From: Legionellaceae bacterium
GTDB lineage: Bacteria > Pseudomonadota > Gammaproteobacteria > Legionellales > Legionellaceae
Length of the DNA stretch: 64,000 bases
Reading direction: 5' to 3'
Assembly: GCA_030148065.1 (NCBI GenBank)
Contig: JASBUC010000041.1
Span: forward strand, 54,683 to 118,682
Below the pieces are notes generated by a model. That model searched no databases. It saw only the letters and a list, made by a program, of their open reading frames with translations, and was not told where the DNA came from. The position numbers and the translations under genes are program-made. Positions within the stretch are counted from its first letter, which is position 1, and every line of letters begins with the position of its first letter. Shown here piece by piece: positions 57,246 to 64,000 of this stretch.

Positions 57246-58090
57246 ATTTTTGGAAAATAAGAGCGATGCAAATATCACTAGTCTTTGCAACGGCAATGAT
57301 ATTTCAAAATTTGCTAGATCCAAGTCATAGGGGGTGGCTGGGGTTCTCCGTGATGATGATTTATGCAGGACTTGACTCTGGCACCACGCTTCATCGTTCC
57401 TTTCATCGATTTTGGGGGGCAGTCTTTGGTTTGTTTCTTTCCTATTGTTTGTTTTTTGTCATACGAATTCACTATCAAACCATTTATTTAGTTGTGCCAA
57501 TCGTCTTGTTTCTTGCATACTTTTCACTCAGCCGTTTTTATGTAACACCCACTATTTTCACCGTTAGTTTAACCGCTTTTGGTAGTGACTACTTCTATAG
57601 TAATACAAAATCAGTGGATCATTTTTTCTTTGATTATGCGCTGGCCACCACACTTGCCTTGTGCATTTGCATTGTGTTTGAAAAATACATTTTTAAAAGC
57701 AGTAATGTTAGTGAGAAGGTCTATCATGATCTACAAAAAAAGATCATTGCCAATTTAGAGAGTTTGTTTTTAATTGCGGTTCATAAGCCTCATCAAAGAG
57801 CAAAATATCTGAAAGGGAAGGTGGTGCTAGATAAGTCTGTGATAAAAATGGATGGGTTTTTAAAGACTTTACGCCATGATTTTCACATTGATAAAAAAAT
57901 AATTAATTCAGCAGAGGATTTTTATCAGTTGGCTGAATCAATATTTTTTGATCTTAATAAGATTTACTACAACCAATTAAAGTTCGAACAGTCTTTGATT
58001 TTGAAAACAGAAAAAGACTTGAAACAATTAAGTCGCATGACTTATTTTAACGACGAAGGAATTAAGACATGCGAACCACGAAAAACATAA
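57218..58090 (+). CDS. FUSC-like efflux membrane protein, second half
   Basis: 290 residues with the second membrane domain (MQISLVFATAMIFQN, GWLGFSVMMIYAGLDSGTT, FHRFWGAVFGLFLSYCLFF) and a helical tail. HRGWLGFSVMMI and RFWGAVFG resemble the conserved FUSC core. It overlaps the preceding gene by 28 nt in a different frame, with its own ATG. The two halves together have nearly the size of one AaeB-like protein, so they probably assemble. A frameshift of one ancestral gene is the alternative. Confidence 0.8.
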   Translation: MEPFMFDHVNFWKIRAMQISLVFATAMIFQNLLDPSHRGWLGFSVMMIYAGLDSGTTLHRSFHRFWGAVFGLFLSYCLFFVIRIHYQTIYLVVPIVLFLAYFSLSRFYVTPTIFTVSLTAFGSDYFYSNTKSVDHFFFDYALATTLALCICIVFEKYIFKSSNVSEKVYHDLQKKIIANLESLFLIAVHKPHQRAKYLKGKVVLDKSVIKMDGFLKTLRHDFHIDKKIINSAEDFYQLAESIFFDLNKIYYNQLKFEQSLILKTEKDLKQLSRMTYFNDEGIKTCEPRKT

Positions 58091-59463
58091 ACACCATAAT
58101 AATATCCAGCATGGCCTTTATGCTTGTAGCCTGCTCGATTAATCCTAAAAATCTACCAGAAACTAAGAACTTGGTTCCCAAAAAGTGGGATGCTAACAAT
58201 AAGAAGCTTAGAAAATCCTCAAAGCCTCTCTCATGCATTGCTTGGTGGAAGCGCTATGACGATGACACGCTAAATCGCCTCATAAATAAAAGCCTAAAGA
58301 AAAATAACACCATTCAAATAGCCATGGCGAATATTAGTGCGGCAAAAGGTGAGGCTGAAAAAATTAAATATAACTGGCTACCAACCATGGATGCATTGTT
58401 TGGTTACTCATCCTTCCCGGCCCCCGGTTTCCCGGGGGCCATGGCTTTAATTTTACCAAGCTACACGCTTAACTTATTTTCACAAATTTACCAGGAAAAA
58501 AAGGCTAACCAACAAGTTAAGATAACCGAGGCTATGCATGATTTTGTAAAGATGGATGTTATTTCACAAACAGCCAGTAGCTACTTTTATTATCAGTCGC
58601 TACGAGAGCGAAAGGTTTTACTCCTCACTGTAAAAAACGATTTAGAACAAGCTGTAAATATTTATGAATCCACCTATCAAGGTGGCTTGAATTCTAAAAT
58701 AGAGCTCTCTAAAGCACGTAGTGAGTTAGCTTTAATTGAAACCGATCTGCAGGAAATAAATAAAGATCTTCGAATAAGTCGCAACATGTTACGGTATTTG
58801 ATGGATGAAAACCCCGAAGCGTTCCAATTTAAAAATAGTTTTTCACGTTTGTCCGGCAACAAAGTGCTTTCAGGTCAAAAACCACTTTCTGTTATCGACA
58901 ATCATCCAGAAATAAAAGAAGCCGCCAGTCAATTTTTTGCTGAGACCAACGGGGTCTCAATTGCGTTGAGTAATTTTCTACCAAGTGCGAACTTAAGTTT
59001 GGCTCGAGGAAACATTGGCAAAACAGAAAACAGCCGAAACCTTGGCCAAGCGGTGCATTTTAACCAAGCCATTTTACAAGGACCAATGGTAAACATGAGT
59101 CTCTTTGGTGAGTTAAACAAAAGTAAAGGAATCAAGAAAGCAAGCTTTTATGCCTATATTGACAGAGTCCGCAAGGTACTAAGAGAGGTTGATAATGCCA
59201 TTGCGATTAATCAGTACTATCGCACTCGCTACCAACAAACGAAGAAATCAGAAACGGCCCTGAACAAGGATTATCAATTACAAAATAAACTCTATCAGCA
59301 GGGTATTATAAGTTATTTAAAACTATTGAATATTAAGACTGAAAATGATCGCTTAAAGCTGCTTGTTAACCAAAATAAACTAGAAGAGTTACTAACCATC
59401 GTGCAACTCTATCAGAACTTAGCAGTTGGCTATGATGTTGAAAACCCACAATGCCAAGCCTAA
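58069..59463 (+). CDS. TolC/NodT-family outer membrane efflux lipoprotein
   Basis: 464 residues. The signal peptide ends in a lipobox (FMLVACS), so it is lipid-anchored. Two OEP repeats are present: the first with NRLINKSLKKNNTIQIAMAN, the second with QLQNKLYQQGIISYLKLLN. The central helices contain the usual VISQTASSYFYYQSLRERK segment. It forms the outer membrane duct for the HlyD/FUSC proteins upstream and overlaps the last of them by 22 nt. Confidence 0.92.
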   Translation: MRTTKNINTIIISSMAFMLVACSINPKNLPETKNLVPKKWDANNKKLRKSSKPLSCIAWWKRYDDDTLNRLINKSLKKNNTIQIAMANISAAKGEAEKIKYNWLPTMDALFGYSSFPAPGFPGAMALILPSYTLNLFSQIYQEKKANQQVKITEAMHDFVKMDVISQTASSYFYYQSLRERKVLLLTVKNDLEQAVNIYESTYQGGLNSKIELSKARSELALIETDLQEINKDLRISRNMLRYLMDENPEAFQFKNSFSRLSGNKVLSGQKPLSVIDNHPEIKEAASQFFAETNGVSIALSNFLPSANLSLARGNIGKTENSRNLGQAVHFNQAILQGPMVNMSLFGELNKSKGIKKASFYAYIDRVRKVLREVDNAIAINQYYRTRYQQTKKSETALNKDYQLQNKLYQQGIISYLKLLNIKTENDRLKLLVNQNKLEELLTIVQLYQNLAVGYDVENPQCQA

Positions 59464-59511
59464 GATCTTTTGTTATGATGGATCCTTACTTTTTACTAGC
59501 TAGGTGTCTTT

Positions 59512-60108
59512 ATGAACGAACGATTGATGCAACAACTAAATTTCCTCCATGAAATCGATAAATTGAAAACTGTTTTCCGACAAACCAATCTAATCTCGGA
59601 GACCAGCCGATATGAAAATTCAGCCGAACACAGCTGGCACTTTGCTTTTTATGCACTCGTACTACAAGAATACGCCAATGAAGAGATAAATTTACTTAGA
59701 GTCATCAAAATGGCCCTGCTGCATGATTTAGTTGAAATTGATGCCGGTGATACCTTTTGCTACGATGTTGCTGCTCACAAAGAGAAGGAAGAAAATGAAT
59801 TAAAAGCGGCTAAACGCCTATTTGGCATGTTGCCACCTGAACAAGAAGAAGAGCTAATGAGCTTATGGTTGGAATTTGAAGAAGGACAATCAGCGGATGC
59901 TAAATTTGCCATTAGTCTTGATAGAATACAACCTCTTTTACACAATGTGGTTACAGGTGGTGGTAGCTGGACTCGTCATGGCATTAACCGAACACAAGTA
60001 GAAGCGCGTATGGCACCCGTTGCACAAGGCTCTAAAGAACTTGCCTGCCTTGTTGACGATTTGCTCGATCAATCAGTCAAAAAAGGGATCCTAAAGCCCA
60101 AACAATAA
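59512..60108 (+). CDS. HD-domain phosphohydrolase (YfbR/HDDC2-like)
   Basis: A 198-residue metal-dependent hydrolase. The HD motif residues are present: ENSAEHSWHFAF (first His), LLHDLVEIDAGDTF (HD plus the downstream D) and a late Asp in ISLDRIQPLLHN. The closest described relatives are 5'-deoxynucleotidases such as YfbR and HDDC2, so a role in nucleotide pools is likely. It lies 48 nt after the efflux operon and may have its own promoter. Confidence 0.88.
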   Translation: MNERLMQQLNFLHEIDKLKTVFRQTNLISETSRYENSAEHSWHFAFYALVLQEYANEEINLLRVIKMALLHDLVEIDAGDTFCYDVAAHKEKEENELKAAKRLFGMLPPEQEEELMSLWLEFEEGQSADAKFAISLDRIQPLLHNVVTGGGSWTRHGINRTQVEARMAPVAQGSKELACLVDDLLDQSVKKGILKPKQ

Positions 60109-60194
60109 AATAAGATACGAGATACGAGAATTGAAATAAAGTAAATGGTAAATAGTTAATAGTGAATGGTTGACTCTAACTAACATGCTCTACT

Positions 60195-60334
60195 CAACGT
60201 TCCGCGGAAATCCCCCAGTCCTACTTTCCGCTGCTTGTCCGCGGAAATCCTCCAACCCTACGTTCCGAGGCTTGTCCGCGGAATCCATGAATCATAATAG
60301 TCTGGTTCCCTCGGACAAGCCGAGGGACGTAGGG
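60195..60334. repeat. Palindromic element copy 3 plus a partial copy
   Basis: 60256-60334 is a third 79-bp copy of the palindromic element seen between gyrB and recF, starting CCCTACGTTCCGAGGCTTGT and ending in its complement. Just before it, 60195-60245 is a diverged partial copy with CAACGTTCCGCGGAAAT and GCTTGTCCGCGG. The TAACTAAC unit head also occurs at about 60177. The rest of the 60109-60401 gap shows no gene. Confidence 0.85.
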
Positions 60335-60401
60335 TGTGTGAGCACATTTGCGCGTCATTTTAATTCAAGAGGCGCCAAAAGGATCCCGAACCAAATAAAT
60401 A

Positions 60402-61409
60402 TTATTTACTCCCTATATAGTCACGCTCGATTTGGGTGCGTAGTAACGGCAAACTAATGTTCCCATACTTTAAAACATGGTAGTGAAAATCAGCAATGTG
60501 GAAGGAATCACCCTTGGCGCGCTTTGCCTCATCTCTTAACTTTTCGATTTCAAGTTTACCAAGCATGTAAGCAGTCGCTTGCCCAGGCATCATAATGTAG
60601 CGGTCTACTTCGCCTTCGATGATGTTTTCTTCAACGCCTGTGTTGTCTTTTAAGTATTGCACGGCTTTATCACGAGACCAGTTTAGCGCATGCATTCCTG
60701 AGTCAACCACAAGGCGAGAGGCTCTGAGTGCTTCATTCGATAGCATGCCAAGCTTTGAAATATCATCTTCGTACAACCCCATCTCATCAGCTAGGCGCTC
60801 AGCATAAAGCCCCCAACCTTCGCCAAACCCTGAATTCCATAAATATTTATTGAGGCTTGGGATGGCTTTGTTCTCATATAAAAGGGCAACCTCAAAGTGA
60901 TGACCTGGGACTAATTCATGAAAAAGGGTTGCTTCTAAATCCATGCGGCTTTTATTTTCTGGTTCATAGGTGTTAATAAAAAATATCCCTGGACTGCCAT
61001 CTTCACCGGGGGCTTGGTATTCACCGGGTGCACCATTTTTAGCTCGGTGTAAGGGATAGGGTTTGATGGTTGCTTCTGAAACAGGAACTTGTTTAAAGTA
61101 GTTTGGAATTTTCTCATTCACTCTTTTTAGAGCAGCGAAATCATAATCAAGCATGTCTTGTTCTGTGTTAAAAACATGAGAGCCCTCTTCATTCGCTTTA
61201 GCAAAGATTTCTTTGACGTTTTCTGAGTCATAACGCCTTTTTCCGATTTGAATCACTTCTTCTCGAACTCTGGCCACTTCGTGTAGACCCAGTTGATGAA
61301 TGTCTTCAGCGGTAATCAATAAGGTACTGTTTAGAGTCACTAAGTGTTGGTAGCACTCATTGCCATCTGGAATGGCAGAGAGCCCAACTTCATCGCGCGC
61401 CTTATCCAA
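60402..61409 (-). pseudogene. DUF885-family metallopeptidase-like gene, 5' part missing
   Basis: 335 residues equal to roughly the C-terminal 60% of DUF885 proteins, which are usually about 550-620 residues. The zinc-site motif HELVPGHHFE is intact, as are GEGWGLYAERLADEMGLY and MMPGQATAYMLGKLEI. In-frame coding-like text (FIETSQSTYLDKARDEVGLS) continues upstream of the first ATG and then meets a stop near 61448, next to the IS66-type genes. The 5' part was therefore probably lost to the insertion. The fragment may still be translated but is unlikely to be a normal enzyme. Confidence 0.75.
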
Positions 61410-61504
61410 ATAAGTCGATTGAGAAGTTTCGATAAACCTGCGTAACTATATACACCTCACCGAGCTATGATCGATGCCTCAATAACCAAGAAGTGAGGCA
61501 GTAA

Positions 61505-61894
61505 ATGAATTCAACAACACCAGATCAACTAGACATTGTTAAACAAGCATTTCAAGAATGGCGAGATAGTCGGCCCAAGATTGGCAAGATCCCGCTTTAT
61601 CTTTGGGAGATGGTTAAGCCATTGATGGATGAATATCCCATTTCAATGGTCAGTCGCTCATTAGGTTTAAGCCACTCGCAGTTAAAGCAAAATGTCATTG
61701 AGCAGTCTGTTAGTTTTGTTGAAGCAGTAGCCGGCACAACAAGTGATATTGAAGTCCATCAATCAACAATTGAAAATAATCATGATCAGAAGTGTGATAT
61801 TGAGCTAAAGCGGCCTTGTGGCAGCGTGCTAAAAATCAATGCACTGCCAATATCAGTTGTAACCACTCTAATTCCCAGCTTTGTTGGTAGTTAA
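61505..61894 (+). CDS. IS66 family accessory protein TnpA
   Basis: 129 residues. An N-terminal helix-turn-helix-like part (PISMVSRSLGLSHSQLKQNV) resembles the first small gene of IS66 elements. The C-terminal strand INALPISVVTTLIPSF is also typical. It is required together with TnpB for transposition in studied IS66 members. Its stop overlaps the tnpB start by one base (TAATG). Confidence 0.78.
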   Translation: MNSTTPDQLDIVKQAFQEWRDSRPKIGKIPLYLWEMVKPLMDEYPISMVSRSLGLSHSQLKQNVIEQSVSFVEAVAGTTSDIEVHQSTIENNHDQKCDIELKRPCGSVLKINALPISVVTTLIPSFVGS

Positions 61895-62277
61895 TGTTAC
61901 AGTTAACCCCTCAACATCGATTGCTTTTGGCTGTAGAGCCAGTCGATTTTCGCAAAGGAATATGTGGCTTAAAAGGACTATGCTTAAATCATTTGGACTT
62001 AAACCCATTTAGCGGAACTGTCTTTGCCTTTACTAACCGAGCTCGCACATCTGTAAAGTTGCTAGTGTATGATGCAAGCGGGTTTTGGCTATGTCAGAAG
62101 CGATTTAGTGAAGGCAAGCTCGCTTGGTGGCCAAAGTCAGTTGATAAAACAGCTTCGATTCGTGCGAGTGAATTAATGATTATACTGGCTCAAGGCAATC
62201 CAGAAAAAGCGGCTATCCCTGATGACTGGAAGTCGGTTAATCAGGCAGCTATTGATTCAGATAAAGTGTCCTGGTAG
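61894..62277 (+). CDS. IS66 family accessory protein TnpB (Orf2)
   Basis: 127 residues with the Orf2 signature: VEPVDFRKGICGLKGLC, NPFSGTVFAFTNRARTSVKL and LLVYDASGFWLCQKR. The biochemical role is unknown. Its last 37 nt overlap the 3' end of the transposase gene on the other strand. Confidence 0.92.
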   Translation: MLQLTPQHRLLLAVEPVDFRKGICGLKGLCLNHLDLNPFSGTVFAFTNRARTSVKLLVYDASGFWLCQKRFSEGKLAWWPKSVDKTASIRASELMIILAQGNPEKAAIPDDWKSVNQAAIDSDKVSW

Positions 62278-63899
62278 GTCCAGGGTAAATAAGCACTTGG
62301 CTCTTTAATAATTTGTTCTCTATTTTCCTGCAACATTGTCAGGTAATCAATTGGGTTGATGCCTGACAATATGCAGGTGTAAATTACGCTTGTAAGTATG
62401 CCGCCAACAGATGCGCCATATTTCGTTTTGTAAAACATTGAATTTTTGCGGTGCCTGATAGGTATTTTTAAGCATTGTTCTAATGCGTTGTTGTCGAGTG
62501 GCACACCTGCGACTCTTAGAAACTGAGTTAACTCATGACGGTGATTAATCATGTAATTGATAGCTTTGCCTAAATCATCATTTGGTTCAACCAGTTTTTC
62601 ATCCAGCAAATAGTGCAAATACTCATACAGCTTATCCATGATGGGTTGGCTATGCTTTTGATGATGCTCTAATCGCTCATGGTCAGTCATATCAGTGGTT
62701 TGATAATCGACTTTGTAAACCTCAGATATCATGTTAACCACCTTTTCACATGGCACAGTATAAAACGATTTGATTTCTTCAAACTTGCGGTAACCATGGC
62801 TGAGACAGAAGCAACTAATGATATTTTTGTAACACGGAATGTTTCGACTTAAGGCATCACTCATAATGATGACAGGTTCATCTACAGCTCTATGCGTTAA
62901 AAGAGCATCCAGGTTTTCGCCTGCATGGTCAGTACCATTAAAATATAGGATTATCTTATGCGTATTAAACTTTGCCAATATTCCAGTGGTAAACATACCT
63001 CGTCGTTTTTTATCGGGCTTGTTTTTGTTACCGATAATTTCTTCAATTATCTTAAGATATGTATCATCAATATGAAGCAAGTTATTGTTGGCAGCGAGCT
63101 GACAAAGAAAATTGAAGATGGGAATGGCACAACCTGCAACATCTTCATTTAAATACCACTGAGTTGTGTGAGGCACTGGAATATTAATGCTCGATTGGAA
63201 AAATGCTTGTCGATATGATGGCGTACCCATAAAGTATTTTTGCACTGCTAGTTGCGCTTTAAATTTACCATCATATTTGTCATCGCCAATATGCTCAGGT
63301 AGTTCTGGTCTGAATAGTTCGCCACATAGATTGCAACGTTTGGTCTCAATTATATAGCGATTGGCGCATGCATCCATTTGACCATTAATGCGGATAATTG
63401 TCTGGGGTTCAAAATCATATACTTTGCCACCGCATTTTTCTGGGCATAAGTCACCTGACTTTAGGGCTTCATGAGGAATAAAGTGATCAGTCGCGTTATA
63501 ATCCTTATGAGGTTTTCTGCCAGTGCGTCCTGATGTTTGTGGTTCATCATCTAAATCTGAAGTTGCTGTGCTATCTAAATCCTCGTCATTGGCTGACTCT
63601 TTATTATCTAACGATGTCTGGTTATCGTCAGGCTTTTGGTCATTACCCGTTTTATTATCATTGCCACTTTTGGACTTTTTTGCCGAAGCAGTTTTGCCAA
63701 ATAGCATGAGCTGAAGTCTATGAAGCGAAATCCGCTGTTCTAAAATTAACTTTGGTAGCCAGATTATTAGATTAAGACCATAGGTAATGGCAGCTTTATC
63801 TTCGCCAGATAAGGCCAGCTCATCAATTATTTCCTTGAGTGCATCAATTTGTTGCTCTGACATTTCAATGATTTTCATTGAATCTTTGATTGCACCCAT
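62241..63899 (-). CDS. IS66 family transposase TnpC, inverted orientation
   Basis: About 552 residues from the ATG at 63899; a TTG at 63947 and an ATG at 63878 are alternatives. An N-terminal helical part and a low-complexity linker (about 60-125) precede a zinc-binding domain (CPEKCGG, CNLCG). The DDE catalytic core follows: Asp in LLHIDDTYLKI, Asp in IIMSDALSRN and Glu in DNNALEQCLKIPIRHRKN. It is convergent with tnpA-tnpB, whereas IS66 elements normally read all three genes one way. Confidence 0.9.
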   Translation of the reverse strand: MGAIKDSMKIIEMSEQQIDALKEIIDELALSGEDKAAITYGLNLIIWLPKLILEQRISLHRLQLMLFGKTASAKKSKSGNDNKTGNDQKPDDNQTSLDNKESANDEDLDSTATSDLDDEPQTSGRTGRKPHKDYNATDHFIPHEALKSGDLCPEKCGGKVYDFEPQTIIRINGQMDACANRYIIETKRCNLCGELFRPELPEHIGDDKYDGKFKAQLAVQKYFMGTPSYRQAFFQSSINIPVPHTTQWYLNEDVAGCAIPIFNFLCQLAANNNLLHIDDTYLKIIEEIIGNKNKPDKKRRGMFTTGILAKFNTHKIILYFNGTDHAGENLDALLTHRAVDEPVIIMSDALSRNIPCYKNIISCFCLSHGYRKFEEIKSFYTVPCEKVVNMISEVYKVDYQTTDMTDHERLEHHQKHSQPIMDKLYEYLHYLLDEKLVEPNDDLGKAINYMINHRHELTQFLRVAGVPLDNNALEQCLKIPIRHRKNSMFYKTKYGASVGGILTSVIYTCILSGINPIDYLTMLQENREQIIKEPSAYLPWTYQDTLSESIAA

Positions 63900-64000
63900 A
63901 TATATATCAGTTGACTTTAAAAAGGGCGCAAAGGATAAATTATCCAATATAATCAGTCAATTGAAAAATTCAGGAATACTCAAGGCCTCTGAAAGTTCAC

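Larger units (their letters stand above)
61440..64000. mobile_element. IS66-type insertion element, right end beyond the window
   Basis: Three IS66 genes directly abut a truncated DUF885 gene. The left boundary is estimated near 61440-61450, where the DUF885 frame is broken; GTAACTATATACACCTCACC there is a candidate end sequence. The matching inverted end and the target duplication would lie beyond 64000, so the borders are unproven. The third gene is in opposite orientation to the first two. Confidence 0.75.

Noticed and set aside
56340..58090. Single FUSC gene broken by a frameshift
   Set aside because: Both halves have their own start and overlap by 28 nt within a fully overlapping operon; two genes are the simpler reading, though an error cannot be excluded.
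60170..60457. 95-codon rightward ORF after the HD hydrolase
   Set aside because: Read entirely from the palindromic repeats; translation is repeat-derived text without domain or start signal.

Overview
The window looks like a chromosomal segment of a gram-negative gammaproteobacterium with moderately AT-rich DNA. It carries LPS heptose genes (hldE, a family 9 glycosyltransferase), lpoA next to rsmI, hrpA, ubiD, pdxY and the replication cluster dnaA-dnaN-recF-gyrB diverging from rpmH-rnpA-yidD-yidC-mnmE. Two eukaryotic-like kinases, a 70-residue-repeat ankyrin-like protein and large orphan helical proteins suggest a host-associated lineage, possibly Legionellales. That placement is inference; there is no rRNA or tRNA gene here to anchor it.

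Layout. 1-2016: large effector-like ORF running off the left edge. 2.2-5.7 kb: hldE operon with an FAD oxidoreductase and an aldo/keto reductase in overlapping frames. 5.8-9.6 kb: hrpA. 9.9-14.4 kb: glycosyltransferase, Tsx-like channel, PQ-loop protein and exported adenosine deaminase, partly bracketed by two inverted copies of a hairpin repeat. 14.6-21.6 kb: mostly housekeeping genes (ubiD, trmB, ldhA, yraN, ClC channel, pdxY). 21.7-34.0 kb: repeat protein, PuuE-like deacetylase, coupled PRPP-synthetase/nucleoside phosphorylase pair, aminotransferase, marC, lpoA/rsmI and two orphan helical proteins. 34.0-34.45 kb: non-coding, rich in hairpins. 34.4-41.1 kb: gyrB, recF, dnaN and dnaA read leftward, with a repeat-dense gap between gyrB and recF and a MITE-like element at the recF start. 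41.1-42.1 kb: probable oriC. 42.1-45.9 kb: rpmH to mnmE. 45.9-50.1 kb: two paralogous kinase-like genes. 50.1-53.6 kb: the three AmmeMemoRadiSam genes with a Phd/ParE-type toxin-antitoxin pair between them and a Cys-rich exported protein at the end. 53.7-55.1 kb: hydrolase and an orphan. 55.4-59.5 kb: HlyD / split FUSC / TolC-like efflux operon. 59.5-64 kb: HD hydrolase, palindromic repeats, a DUF885 gene cut at its 5' end, and an IS66-type element whose large transposase gene faces its two accessory genes.

Functional themes are nucleotide salvage (Tsx-like channel, exported deaminase, nucleoside phosphorylase, PRPP synthetase, HD nucleotidase), envelope and LPS, chromosome replication, and a host-directed accessory set. 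The least explained material is the tandem kinase pair, the hairpin-rich DNA downstream of gyrB, the layered repeats between gyrB and recF, the mobile-element end at the recF start codon, and the twin-CX3C protein beside AmmeMemoRadiSam.
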